Positions 18,300 through 28,600 of a stretch of 64,000 nucleotides of DNA are shown here, piece by piece. Each line of letters opens with the position of its first letter. Position 1 is the stretch's first letter. Position numbers and translations under genes: made by a program. The notes beneath the pieces were generated by a model that worked only from the letters and a program-made list of their open reading frames with translations, did no database searches and was not told the DNA's origin. The DNA lies in NCBI GenBank assembly GCA_963839475.1, contig CAWIVH010000013.1, positions 310,001-374,000 of the forward strand, read 5' to 3'. Source of the DNA: CAWIVH01 sp963839475 (GTDB taxonomy: Bacteria; Acidobacteriota; UBA6911).

Positions 18300-20001
18300 G
18301 CTTTTGATCAAAATGGCGCGAGGGCTTGAGCCCGCGGAAATCCTCCTCAAAAACGGATGCCTGGTCAATGTCTATTCCGGCGAGATCTACTCGGCTGACA
18401 TAGCCATCGCGCACAGCCGCATTGTTGGAATCGGCGAGGGATTCACCGCGAAGGAAGTACACGACATCTCGGGCGCCTTTGTCTGCCCGGGCTTCATCGA
18501 CGCCCACGTCCATATCGAGAGCAGCATGGTGCCACCACACGAATTCGCCCGTGCCGTGGTTCCTCGGGGCACTACGACCGCCGTTATCGATCCTCATGAA
18601 ATCGCCAATGTTTTCGGGCTGGAAGGCATTCGCTTCATGTTCGATTCGGCCAAGTACAACCCTCTTTCGTTATTTGTGATGATGCCCTCGTGTGTTCCCG
18701 CCACCGAAATGGAGACAGCCGGCGCCAATCTGCGCTGGTATGACATCACTCCGCAGCTGCACGACAACTGGGTGCTCGGCTTGGGGGAGATGATGAATTA
18801 CCCGGGCGTTCTCGATCGCGACGATGAGGTTTTGAACAAGCTCAGAGGCTTTTCCGGTGTAATCCTCGACGGACATGCCCCGGGGATGAAGGGGAGGGAA
18901 CTCCTCGCCTACGTTGCCGCCGGAATCGGATCGGATCATGAAACCACCACGGTCGCCGAAATGCTGGAACGTCTTCGCCTGGGGATGTACATATTTATCC
19001 GAGAAGCCACGAACGCCCGCAACCTGGTTCCTCTGATAGCGGGAGTCAATGCATCCAATAGCCGCAGGATCTGTTTTTGTACCGATGACCGTCATGCGTG
19101 GGATCTTTTAAACGAAGGACATATTGACTTCCTGATCCGAAAAGCCATTGCCGGGGGGGTCGATCCGATGACCGCAATCCGGATGGCGACGCTGAATCCA
19201 GCTGAATATTTTCGTCTGTACGATCGCGGGGCAATCGCCCCCGGCAAGAGGGCTGATCTGGTTGTACTTTCCGACCTCCAGAAAGTTGCTGTCGAGATGG
19301 TATTTCGCGGCGGGAAGCTGGCTGCATCCGGTGGGCGCCCCATTGCCTGGGAACGGCCCGTCAAACCTGCGGTCCTGCGATCCTCCATGAATCTGCAATG
19401 GGATGGCATCGACCTTAAGATCCCGGCTGACGGCCGGAAGGGGCGAATTATCGGAATGATCCCCGATCAGCTGATCACCAAGCACCTTGTGGAGGATCTG
19501 CCCCTCCGGAACGGCGAGGTTGTCGCTGACCCGGAGCGCGACATCGCAAAGATTGCCATCGTAGAGCGGCATTTGTCGACCGGGAATATCGGCCTGGGTC
19601 TGGTGCAGGGATTGGGACTAAAGCGGGGCGCCCTGGCTTCGACGGTGGCCCACGACAGCCACAATCTCATGGTGATCGGAATGGACGATATTTCCATGAT
19701 GACGGCGCTCAGGGCCGTGGCTGAAATGCGCGGCGGGATGGCCGTTGCTGAAAACAACCGGGTTCTGGCCCGCTTGCCTCTTCCCCTGGCAGGGCTGATG
19801 AGCGATCAACCGATTGAAAAAGTGTGCGATCAGATGCAGGAACTCCTGGCCGGGGCCCGCACCTTGGGAACCCTGCTGCGCGACCCGTTCATGGCCATGT
19901 CATTTCTGGCGCTGCCCGTGATTCCAAGCCTGAAAATCACCGACAAAGGATTGGTCGACGTGGAGCAGTTCCGGATCGTACCTCTATTTGCCTCCTCATG
20001 A
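18289..20001 (+). CDS. ade: Adenine deaminase
   Basis: Amidohydrolase of 570 residues that converts adenine to hypoxanthine in purine salvage. The metal site PGFIDAHVHIESSM, the PRGTTTAVIDPHEIANVFG block, the FCTDDRH motif and the C-terminal adenine-deaminase domain (VAHDSHNLMVIGMDD) are all present. Length fits the Ade family. GGAGGTGGAAA precedes the ATG and lies inside the end of the NrfD gene; the 11-base overlap implies translational coupling with the redox operon. The stop is only two bases from the convergent haem-binding gene. Confidence 0.95.
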   Translation: MDLELLIKMARGLEPAEILLKNGCLVNVYSGEIYSADIAIAHSRIVGIGEGFTAKEVHDISGAFVCPGFIDAHVHIESSMVPPHEFARAVVPRGTTTAVIDPHEIANVFGLEGIRFMFDSAKYNPLSLFVMMPSCVPATEMETAGANLRWYDITPQLHDNWVLGLGEMMNYPGVLDRDDEVLNKLRGFSGVILDGHAPGMKGRELLAYVAAGIGSDHETTTVAEMLERLRLGMYIFIREATNARNLVPLIAGVNASNSRRICFCTDDRHAWDLLNEGHIDFLIRKAIAGGVDPMTAIRMATLNPAEYFRLYDRGAIAPGKRADLVVLSDLQKVAVEMVFRGGKLAASGGRPIAWERPVKPAVLRSSMNLQWDGIDLKIPADGRKGRIIGMIPDQLITKHLVEDLPLRNGEVVADPERDIAKIAIVERHLSTGNIGLGLVQGLGLKRGALASTVAHDSHNLMVIGMDDISMMTALRAVAEMRGGMAVAENNRVLARLPLPLAGLMSDQPIEKVCDQMQELLAGARTLGTLLRDPFMAMSFLALPVIPSLKITDKGLVDVEQFRIVPLFASS

Positions 20002-20003
20002 CC

Positions 20004-20450
20004 TCAAGGTGCGGCTGAGGCACTGCACAGGACCTGGATGTCGGCCTCCGAGAGTTTCGCCTCCGGGTGCATCAAGGTGTAATTCCAGACCGGCATTTCA
20101 CCGGCCTTTACCTCCGAACATGCCTGCTTGAGCCTGAGGCGCGACATTTCTGCGCTGTACAGGTTCCACTCGGAGAAATTCAATTTTCCCCGGCCCTCTT
20201 TCACGTGATTCGCCACAAGCCAGGAAACCGGAGAGATGCGGCTGTACCAAGGCCACTTTGTGCTATGGGAGTGACAGTTCCGGCAGGCGCGCTGGATGAT
20301 GGCTGCAACCTCGGGCGAGGGTTTGGCGACCGCCTCGAAAGTCGTCGCCGGATTTTCGGGCGGATTGGTGCGATCAGGCTGGATGAATTGAGCCGCTGCC
20401 GCCAGCACGGCGAGGCCAAGAACTGCGCGACCGAACAATTTCGAATTCAT
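20004..20450 (-). CDS. Haem-binding domain protein (single CxxCH)
   Basis: Small exported protein of 148 residues. It has an N-terminal signal/anchor (GRAVLGLAVLAAAAQFI), one heme c site (CRNCH) followed by SHSTKWPWYSRISPVSWLV, and the family-typical GKLNFSEWNLY segment, matching the haem-binding domain family. GGAGAG lies before the ATG at 20450. It follows the cytochrome-c peroxidase gene on the same strand, suggesting a common periplasmic electron-transfer function (inference). Confidence 0.88.
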   Translation of the reverse strand: MNSKLFGRAVLGLAVLAAAAQFIQPDRTNPPENPATTFEAVAKPSPEVAAIIQRACRNCHSHSTKWPWYSRISPVSWLVANHVKEGRGKLNFSEWNLYSAEMSRLRLKQACSEVKAGEMPVWNYTLMHPEAKLSEADIQVLCSASAAP

Positions 20451-20547
20451 GGGGATCTCTCTCCTGGTTCAGGCATGTCTGCGGCGTCGGCGGAATGTGC
20501 TTCCGCCGGCGCCCGCGGAAAGTTCCAAACGACCTTGGAACTCGAAT

Positions 20548-21607
20548 CTAATCCAATTCAGCCTTCGGAGTCTTGTCGGTGCTCTTGGGAAGGGCCGGCT
20601 CTTTGATGTATTCCATGGGCAGGTCACCCGTCAGTGAATTCAGATAGGTGACGATGGCTTTAGCCTGAATATCACTGAGCTTTTTGCCCAGCTGATAATC
20701 GGCCATGGTGATAACCGATTCCTCCAGAGTGGAGACCTTTCCGTTATGATAATAGGGCCCCGTTTTGGCTATATTCCGGAGCGAAGGAACTTTGAAGACC
20801 AGCTTTTCGGCCTCGTTGTTCGTTACCTTGGCTCGGCCGGGATCGGCAGGGTCGGGCCACGGCTTGGCCACGCCCAGCTTCTGGTAAAGATTCCCGCCCA
20901 GCAAGGCCCCGACATGGCAATTCTGGCACCCGGCCTCCATATAGGCATTGAATCCTGCTTTTTCCTCGGCCGTCAGGGCATTTTGATCGCCTCGCAGCAT
21001 CTTGTCCCAGCGCGAGGGGGTTACCAGCTTGCGCTCGAAAGCTCCGATTGCCTTGGCCATGTTTTCATAGTTGACGGGATCCTTGTCTTCCGGAAACGCC
21101 TTTTTGAAAGCATCCACATATTCAGGCATCGATTTCAGCACGGCTTCCACCTGAGTTGGGTGCCGGCATGGCCATTTCGACGGGATTCAGGACCGGTCCT
21201 TTGGCCTGTGCTTCGACATCCGCAGCTCGGCCGTCCCAGAACTGGACAAAATGACCAGCAGCGTTGTATACGGTCGGCGAATTCCTATCGCCCTTCTGCC
21301 CCTTGTGCCCATCCGAGGTTGGATGGCCATCCACCCCATAATTGGTCAGGGTATGGCATGAATTGCAGGAAATCTGGTGGCTTTTTGATAATCGAGTTTC
21401 ATAAAAGAGCATTTTCCCCAAAGCTACCTTCTCCTCCGTGATCGGATTTGTTTTGGATGGCATGACTTCGGGCAGCGGCTCGAACATCTGCAGCTTCGAG
21501 GAATCGATGCTTGCCGTTGCGGCCGTGTCAGTGGTCTTGCCGCACCCGGCTGCGAACCCAAGCAGGAAGATTGCTGATACAATAATCAGGAATTGTGCCT
21601 TTTTCAT
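20548..21607 (-). pseudogene. Di-heme cytochrome-c peroxidase (CCP/MauG family), one frameshift
   Basis: Reads as one di-heme peroxidase if a single extra base near 21152-21160 is ignored. The N-terminal part has a lipoprotein signal (MKKAQFLIIVSAIFLLGFAAGC), start ATG 21607 with GGAGGG upstream, and heme site one (CNSCHTLTNYG). The C-terminal part, in the next frame, has heme site two (CQNCHVG), the FKVPSLRNIAKTGPYYHNG block and ends at 20548. The break falls in NPVEMAMPAP, where dropping one base of CCCAA restores PAPTQVEAVLKSMPEY. Such enzymes reduce H2O2 in the periplasm. It may be a real mutation or a base-calling error. Confidence 0.85.
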
Positions 21608-21687
21608 AAATCCCTCCATATTTTTCCGGCTGCGTACTGTGTTGTGTTTTGAGCATCCGGACTCATTGAATTAAAAGAACAAGGCTA

Positions 21688-21715
21688 ATTAATAATGACA
21701 GCTGCGCAAAGTCAA
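21688..21715 (-). promoter_or_regulatory. Possible promoter of the peroxidase gene
   Basis: On the minus strand TTGACT (complement of 21710-21715) is followed after 16 bases by ATTAAT (21688-21693), about 80 bases before the peroxidase ATG. The remainder of 21620-21878 shows no gene. Confidence 0.45.
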
Positions 21716-21878
21716 GCAGGATGAGAATCCGCTCCTGAGCTTGTTCGTGGCAAACGCCGAGGTCCCTGCTCTCATCGCGCAGAGGTCCATGACTCCATCC
21801 TGTTTGCAGGATCACGGGCAACTTGCATCGGCAGCTACTCTATGATTTTATGAGGGCTATCCTTAATCCGAGGCTTTT

Positions 21879-22886
21879 ATGAATGTTTTCGAATTGACGC
21901 GTCGATTAATCGAAATCGAATCCATGACGGGCGATGAGAAAAATGCCGCGCTTTTCCTGGCAGACTATCTCTCGGGACTCGGCTACTCGGTGACGCTGCA
22001 GGAGGTCGCACCCGGCCGTTTGAATGTTTTGGCCTTTGTGGGGAAGCCGGACCTGATTTTCACCACACATATAGACACGGTCCCCCCCTATATCCCCTAT
22101 CGCGAAGACGACGACTTTATTCACGGCCGTGGCGCCTGCGACGCTAAAGGGATCATCGCTGCCCAGGTCGAAGCAGCGAATCGGTTGCGCACCGAGGGAG
22201 AAACCGGGATTGGCCTTCTGTTCGTCGTCGGGGAGGAGCGAGATAGCGCCGGAGCCATTTATGCCGCATCCATGCCTCCCGGTTCCCGTTTTTTCATTAA
22301 CGGAGAACCCACCGAGAACAGGCTGGTGTCAGGCTGCAAAGGATCTCTCCGCATCGAAATCATGGCCCGTGGAAAAGCCGCGCACTCCGCCTATCCGGAA
22401 ATGGGGGAATCCGCGATACTGAAATTGCTCGACATCCTGGCCGACATCCGTTCGATGCCGCTTCCCTCAGATCCCGTCCTTGGAGTCTCCACCTGCAATA
22501 TCGGGATCCTGAGCGGTGGTGTCAAAGCCAACGTAATTCCCGATTCAGCCCGGGCGGAAATCATGTTCCGGTCGGTCGAAGAAATCAGTCTCCTCAAAAA
22601 CCGATTGGAATCGCTTGTTGCCGGCCGCGCCGAAATGAATCCGATGTTCGAAGTGCCGGTAACGATGATGAATACGGCCGATGGATTCGATGCGGGCCCC
22701 GTCTCTTTTGCGAGTGACGTTCCTTTCCTGACCAGTCTCGGCGCAGCCTACATGATGGGTCCGGGCTCAATTTTAGACGCGCACACGGATCACGAACGAA
22801 TATCGAAGCTTCAGCAACTTGAGGGTGTCGAATTGTACATACGCCTGGCAAAACGCTTATTGAACAGTTCTCCGGAAGCGAGGTGA
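21879..22886 (+). CDS. M20-family metallopeptidase/deacetylase (ArgE/DapE-like)
   Basis: Zinc-dependent M20 hydrolase of 335 residues. The metal ligands appear in order: TTHIDTVPP (His, Asp), HGRGACDAKG (Asp), GEERDSAG (catalytic and ligand Glu), NGEPTENRL and the final DAHTDHE. The dimerisation lid has AHSAYPEMGESA. Members deacylate acetylornithine, succinyl-diaminopimelate or the amino-group carrier protein in lysine/arginine synthesis, or act on dipeptides; no neighbouring gene settles which. Start ATG at 21879 with GAGG nearby. Confidence 0.88.
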   Translation: MNVFELTRRLIEIESMTGDEKNAALFLADYLSGLGYSVTLQEVAPGRLNVLAFVGKPDLIFTTHIDTVPPYIPYREDDDFIHGRGACDAKGIIAAQVEAANRLRTEGETGIGLLFVVGEERDSAGAIYAASMPPGSRFFINGEPTENRLVSGCKGSLRIEIMARGKAAHSAYPEMGESAILKLLDILADIRSMPLPSDPVLGVSTCNIGILSGGVKANVIPDSARAEIMFRSVEEISLLKNRLESLVAGRAEMNPMFEVPVTMMNTADGFDAGPVSFASDVPFLTSLGAAYMMGPGSILDAHTDHERISKLQQLEGVELYIRLAKRLLNSSPEAR

Positions 22887-22896
22887 TCGTTTCCTT

Positions 22897-23511
22897 TTAG
22901 TGGATAGAGCCGATCAGGCCTGCTTCATACAGACGCTTGTCCATGGGGCGAAGGCGGCGGATCTGGGCGCGGCTCATGACTTGCACGTGGGGGATGCGAC
23001 AGAGGTAGTCGCCGATTTCCCAGAGATCCTTTTCTGAAGTCATCCAGTGAATGCGATCGAATCGCGCCAGGTTTACCGGGCGCGAAAAACGGCGCAGGGT
23101 TTTCTCTCCCTCGAGGTTGTAATACATCTCGAAATAAGACATCACCAATTCCCGCACGTCCCGATAGACCGGTTCGCGGAATCTCAAGCCGGCGTAGTTG
23201 GATTTGGCGACGGCTCCCCAATGACCGTTTTCCTTGAACAGGGCGATAATATGGTCGTCATCGCGCACGGCTTCAAGGTCCAGAATGAGGGGGGGAAACC
23301 CATGAACCCTCAGGGCAGCCGCCGCGAACATAGCGCCCTCGATGCAGTGACCCACCCCGTCGCGCAGCACCCTGCGCGGCGATCGGCAGGTGGGCCCCTC
23401 CGGCTCCTTGTTGTATCGGATGGTGTCGTCCAGGAATGCCTGGATTTTTTCCGGAGTAGAAAGCCTGCGCAGTATTTCCCACTCCTCTTTCGTCAAATCA
23501 TATCGGGGCAT
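22897..23511 (-). CDS. Transglutaminase-like domain protein
   Basis: Protein of 204 residues from the ATG at 23511 (MPRYDLTKEEW; GGAG nine bases upstream). It has no signal peptide. A conserved-looking GVGHCIEGAMFAAAALRVHG segment followed by DDDHIIALF resembles the Cys-His core of the transglutaminase-like superfamily. The rest has no motif I recognise. It begins 36 bases after the end of the UROD-like gene on the same strand, so both are probably co-transcribed. Function unknown; the superfamily call is from motif pattern only. Confidence 0.6.
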   Translation of the reverse strand: MPRYDLTKEEWEILRRLSTPEKIQAFLDDTIRYNKEPEGPTCRSPRRVLRDGVGHCIEGAMFAAAALRVHGFPPLILDLEAVRDDDHIIALFKENGHWGAVAKSNYAGLRFREPVYRDVRELVMSYFEMYYNLEGEKTLRRFSRPVNLARFDRIHWMTSEKDLWEIGDYLCRIPHVQVMSRAQIRRLRPMDKRLYEAGLIGSIH

Positions 23512-23546
23512 TGTTACGGGCTCCTTGCCTGACCATGGTGGGGGGG

Positions 23547-24560
23547 TCAACCCCTGCCATAGTCCTTTAGGGTCCGCGCCTGGATCCGCAGATTTTCCGG
23601 AGGCGTCCCATCGGGGATCTCACACCCCGGGGCACTGATGGTACGGGGACCACCCTGCTCGAGGCAGCGCAGAACCTCGCTGGAAATCTCTCCCGGAGTG
23701 CCGCGCAGCATAATCCGCACAGGATCGAAATTGCCGCAAATTGCGGGTCCATCGTCGCCAAAAGCGGCCGCCGCGGATTTCATGTCCACCATCCAGTCGA
23801 GATCCACAATGTCCGCGCCGCTGGCAGCCATTTGCGGCACAATCCTGCTGGTATTTCCACATATGTGCAGGCGGGCGATGGCACCCATTTCATGAACCGC
23901 CGCGAAAATCTGCTTTTCATAAGGCAGGGCGAATTTTTCATACATCGCCGGGGAGATTTGAGACGTTATCGCATCACCCAAACCGATGATGTCGGCTCCA
24001 GCCTCGATTTGGGCCCGGGCGAATTCAATTTCCAGCCTGGTGAGGGCTTCGAGACATTCCTCCACCCATTCCGGCCGGTCGTACAAGTCCATCATCAGCG
24101 AAGTGTCTCCTCGCAGGACATTCAGCTCGGCCATCGCCCCTTCAACCCAACCCATGACCGGGACCTCCCCGCCGACGCGTTCGTGCAATAGTCGAACGGC
24201 TTCGATGCGGTCACTCATGCGACGGCCGGTTCGCGGATCGGGGAAAATCAGTCTGGCAAAATCCCTCGGCTCGGAAATCAGAATTTCGCGGCGCAATGGC
24301 AATCCGTCTTCCGGGAATTCCACCGGCAGCCCAAAATCCGCAGCCTCGCGGTAAGGATCCGAAATGGTCTGCGCGATATCGAGATCGAACCGCTCGATCA
24401 TCGCCAGGTTTACCTCGGCCAGAACGCGGTAGTCGAGATAGAACTGGGAAAGGGACCGCCCGGCCTGGTGCACGGCAAAAGCCATCATAATGTCGAAATT
24501 GGGCGGGCGGTCCGAAGGCTGACCCTGCAGCCGGGCGCGAAGTCGTTCCAGGGAATTCAC
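23547..24560 (-). CDS. Uroporphyrinogen decarboxylase-like (MtaA/CmuA-type) protein
   Basis: Protein of about 337 residues with the UROD/methyltransferase fold. Zinc-site features of the corrinoid:thiol methyltransferase branch are visible: His and Cys in RLHICGNTSRI and a later Cys in SAPGCEIPDGTPPEN. The substrate-binding arginine pattern of true HemE is not seen, so a methyl-transfer role is more likely than heme synthesis. The start is most likely GTG at 24560 because AGGAGG lies five bases before it. Many Acidobacteriota and Planctomycetota encode such stand-alone homologues of unknown substrate. Confidence 0.75.
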   Translation of the reverse strand: MNSLERLRARLQGQPSDRPPNFDIMMAFAVHQAGRSLSQFYLDYRVLAEVNLAMIERFDLDIAQTISDPYREAADFGLPVEFPEDGLPLRREILISEPRDFARLIFPDPRTGRRMSDRIEAVRLLHERVGGEVPVMGWVEGAMAELNVLRGDTSLMMDLYDRPEWVEECLEALTRLEIEFARAQIEAGADIIGLGDAITSQISPAMYEKFALPYEKQIFAAVHEMGAIARLHICGNTSRIVPQMAASGADIVDLDWMVDMKSAAAAFGDDGPAICGNFDPVRIMLRGTPGEISSEVLRCLEQGGPRTISAPGCEIPDGTPPENLRIQARTLKDYGRG

Positions 24561-24619
24561 TGCATCCTCCTGATTATTGTCCGATAGCGCCCTTCCCAAA
24601 AGCCGCTGAGGCTTCGTGG

Positions 24620-25480
24620 TCAGGCCACGCCGTACTTTTTAAACCAGTCGAGAAGTTTTTTCCAGGCATCTTGCGCATTATCTTTGCGATAACTGGGCCG
24701 GTAATCGGCATGAAACCCGTGTGGGGCATCCGGGTAGACGATGATTTCGGACGGATTGCCGGCGGACTTCAACGCCTGTCTCATCTGGTCGATCGTCGGC
24801 AGCGGTATGCCTTGGTCGGCGCCTCCGTACAATCCGATTACGGGGGCCTTCATTTGAGGCACCACGTCGATCGGATTCTTCGGCTGCAGATCCGTACCCT
24901 GGCCCACCAGTCGGCCATACCAGGCTGCGCCGGCTTTGAGATCCGGGTTGTGCGCTGCGTAGAGCCAAACGATTCGCCCGCCCCAGCAGAACCCTGTAAT
25001 CCCCAGCCGCTTAATGTCTCCTTTGTTTTTTGCAGCCCATGACACAGCGCTGTCGAGATCGGACATTACCTGGGAATCCGGCACTTTCGAAACCACCTCG
25101 GAGATAATCTTGCTGAAGTCGGTTATCTTGGAAACGTCCCCCTGGCGCGCATACAGTTCAGCTGAAATGGCCAGGTATCCTTGTTTGGCAAAGCGCCGGC
25201 AGACATCCTTGATATGCTCGTGGACTCCAAAAATTTCCTGGATTACCAGGACCACGGGGAATGGCCCTCCTTTGTCCGGCAATGCTCTGTAGGCTGGAAT
25301 TTCACCGTCCTTTACCGGAATTTTCACCTCTCCGGCTACGAGTCCTGTCGTATCGGTCGTGATGGTCTGGGCCGTTACCGGCTGAACTGCGGCCGCAAAA
25401 CCAACACCAAGCGCCGTGACGACAAAGCTCCGGCGCGAAACATCGTTCTCCGCGAGAAGGCTCTGCAGATCTTCCTTCAT
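24620..25480 (-). CDS. Dienelactone hydrolase family protein, Tat-exported
   Basis: Alpha/beta hydrolase of 286 residues. The N-terminus has a twin-arginine signal (VSRRSFVVTALGVGFAAAV). The catalytic triad is visible: nucleophile Cys in TGFCWGGR, Asp in YGGADQGIP and His in APHGFHADYRPSY, the dienelactone-hydrolase pattern. A QEIFGVHEHIKD segment supports this. Substrate unknown; export suggests a periplasmic ester or lactone. ATG at 25480 has AAGGAG upstream. It is transcribed toward the UROD-like gene on the same strand. Confidence 0.88.
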   Translation of the reverse strand: MKEDLQSLLAENDVSRRSFVVTALGVGFAAAVQPVTAQTITTDTTGLVAGEVKIPVKDGEIPAYRALPDKGGPFPVVLVIQEIFGVHEHIKDVCRRFAKQGYLAISAELYARQGDVSKITDFSKIISEVVSKVPDSQVMSDLDSAVSWAAKNKGDIKRLGITGFCWGGRIVWLYAAHNPDLKAGAAWYGRLVGQGTDLQPKNPIDVVPQMKAPVIGLYGGADQGIPLPTIDQMRQALKSAGNPSEIIVYPDAPHGFHADYRPSYRKDNAQDAWKKLLDWFKKYGVA

Positions 25481-25663
25481 GATTCTCCTTCCGACTGGCT
25501 TCCAAAGGTTTTTGAATGGTTTTACCCGAGCAGTTCAAATGGTAGCAAAAAGTTGCATCCATGTGGAGGGCCGCTCGTAGTTCTTTCCGGTCTTTGCAGT
25601 CTCTGAGGTTCGAGATTGGGATACAATGCCGGCCAGGGGAAATGACACCAAGGGGGCTTCGAC

Positions 25664-28600
25664 ATGTCTTTCTGGAAATCCGCACAAATCGCTCTGACTG
25701 CAATCCTTACGCTTTCGGCATTTTCTATTGCGCAGTATTCGGCCCCATCACCTGGCGGACCGCTTTTCGCCTGGCCGGAAGGGAAGAGGGCAGCTCTCAG
25801 CCTCAGCTTCGATGACGCCCGCCCCAGCCAGGTGGACAACGGAGTTCCCTTGTTTGCACGCACCGGGGCCAAAGTTACGTTTTACGTTTCTCCTTCTCGA
25901 GTTCCCGAACGGCTGGAATCGTGGAAAAAGGCGATCGCTGCAGGACATGAGATCGGCAACCATTCCATCAACCATCCCTGCAGCGGAAATTTCCCCTGGT
26001 CGCGTTCCAAGGCCCTGGAAGAATACACCTTGGAGCAGATGCGATCGGAGCTGGGCGGCGCCAACCAGGAAGTGCGGAAATGGTTGGGCGTGATGCCGGC
26101 AACTTTTGCTTATCCCTGCGGCCAGAAGTTTGTCGGGCGAGGTCGGACGCTGAAGAGCTATGTGCCGCTTGTTGCAGAATACTTTATCGCCGGCCGCGGA
26201 TGGCTGGATGAATCCCCCAACGATCCGTTGTTCTGCGATCTTTCCCAGTTGCTGGCGATTCCCATGGACAACCTGGACTTCTCGAAGTTGAAACCTGTCC
26301 TGGAACAGGCAGCGCAGCGAGGCCAATGGGTTGTGTTGGCGGGTCACGATATCGGAGAGGGTGACCAGCCCCAGACCGTCCGTACTTCCATGCTCGAAGC
26401 GCTGTGCCGATATGCCATGGATCCGGCAAACGGGATCTGGCTCGACACGGTTCAGTCCGTTGCTTCTTTCGTTCTCCAAAAGCGAGGGGCTCTTTCCAGC
26501 TCCACGAGCCTGCCCTATCTGGACGCGAGCCGCCCTCCGGAACAACGCATCGAGGATCTTCTCGGCCGGATGACACTGGAAGAAAAAGTCGGGCAGCTGA
26601 ATATGCCGTGTGTTTACGTCAACCAACTGGGGCGGGACATCCCTACAAAATTGGAGGCATGCCGGAAATTCACAGAAGGAACCTTTGAGCCTGGAATCGG
26701 TCCCGGGGGTGGTTTTTTTACGCTAGCCAACACGATCCTCCATAAGGGACCTCGCCAGCAGGCAGAATATTTCAATGAGCTGCAGAAAATCGCCCTGGAA
26801 AAAACCCGCTTGAAGATCCCGCTGCTTCAAACCGAGGAGGGCACTCATGGCCTGATGTGCTCGGGGGGGACTATTTTTCCTGAGGGCCTTGCGCTCGGAA
26901 GCACATGGAACCTCGAACTGCTCGAAAAAATTTATGCGACCGCCGCAAGGGAAGCGCGCTCAGTAGGGATCCATCAGCTTTTCACACTGGTTGTCGAACC
27001 CAACCGTGATCCCAGGCTCGGACGCAATCAGGAGGGCTTCAGTGAGGATCCGTATTTTTGCTCCCGCATCGCGGAGGCGATTGTCCGTGGCGCCCAGGGG
27101 AAGGGAATCGATGCTGACGACAAAGTTGTGGCAGGACTTTGCCATTACCCCGGCCAGAGCCAGCCCGCAGGCGGGCTCGAACGGGGAGCGATGGAAATCT
27201 CGGAGCGCCGCTTGCGTGAGGTATTCCTTCCCCCCTGGGTTTCCGGCATTCGCAAAAACGGCGCGCTGGGCGTTATGGCGACGTATCCTGCCATTGACGG
27301 CGTTCCCGTGCACGCATCCGAGAAGATACTCACGGGAATACTGCGCCACGAATTGGGATTTGATGGCCTGGTTTTGAGCGAAGGCTCCGGGATTACGACC
27401 CTTCTTTATGAAGGACTGGCAGGAGATGAGGCCGAAGCCGGCGCCCTTTCCCTGCGGGCAGGCGTGGATGTGGGCATTTCCTACGAAAAGGCTTACATGC
27501 AGGATCTTGTCCGGAGCGTCCGGGAAGGAAAGGTCCCGACGGAATGGGTCGACCGGTCTGTCCGGAGGGTCCTGCGTCAGAAGATCCGCCTGGGCCTGTT
27601 TGAAAGGCCCTACGTTGATCCTGCTGCAGCCGCCCGGCTGTCTCACACGGACGAAAACTCCAATCTGGCGCTGAATGCCGCACGAGAAGGCATCGTGTTG
27701 TTAAAGAACGACAAGAACATTCTTCCGCTGACGCGAAGCGTCCAAAACATTGCGGTCATCGGCCCCAACGCGGACAGCCCGCGCAACCAACTTGGAGACT
27801 ACACCTCCAGATCGATCCTCCAGAAGATCACTACGGTGCTGGAGGGCATCCGGTCGAAAGCCGGAAAGGGCGCGAAGGTGTCCTACGTGAAGGGCTGTGA
27901 AGTTACCGGGACCCATTGGAATGAAATCGACCTCGCGCAGAAAGCCGCCCGCAACTCCGATGTGGCCATTGTCGTCGTCGGGGAAAACGAATGGAATGCC
28001 CCGGACAAGCAGGGGACCGACGGGGAGGGCTATGATTCCGCAACCCTGGAACTGACCGGGTTGCAGGAGGAGTTGGTGCGCGCCGTCCACCAGACCGGGA
28101 CGCCGACTATTGTCGTCCTGATCAATGGGCGCCCGCTGGCCACGCGATGGATCGCGGAAAATATTCCTGCGCTGGTTGAGGCCTGGATTCCAGGCGAGCG
28201 CGGAGGGGAAGCCGTTGCCGATATCCTGTTCGGCGATTACAGCCCCGGCGGGCGCCTTTCCATCACCATTCCCCGGCACGCCGGACAACTGCCCGCTTAC
28301 TATAATGCACCCCCTTCAAGGGAATACTGGGTGAAAAAGGGCTGGGGCAAGCCCTATGTCGACCTGGATCCGCAGCCTCTTTTTGAATTTGGGTTCGGAT
28401 TAAGTTACACACGCTTCGAATATTCCAATATCAAGATTGAGCCGCCGTCGGATGGCGGGACTGCCCGAATCGCAATTCAGGCCGACGTCAAAAACATCGG
28501 CTCTCGCCGGGGAGCCGAAGTCGTGCAGCTTTATCTGAAGGATAGCGTGAGTTCGGTGACTACACCTATAAAGCAGCTGCGTGGGTTTGAAAAGGTTCAG

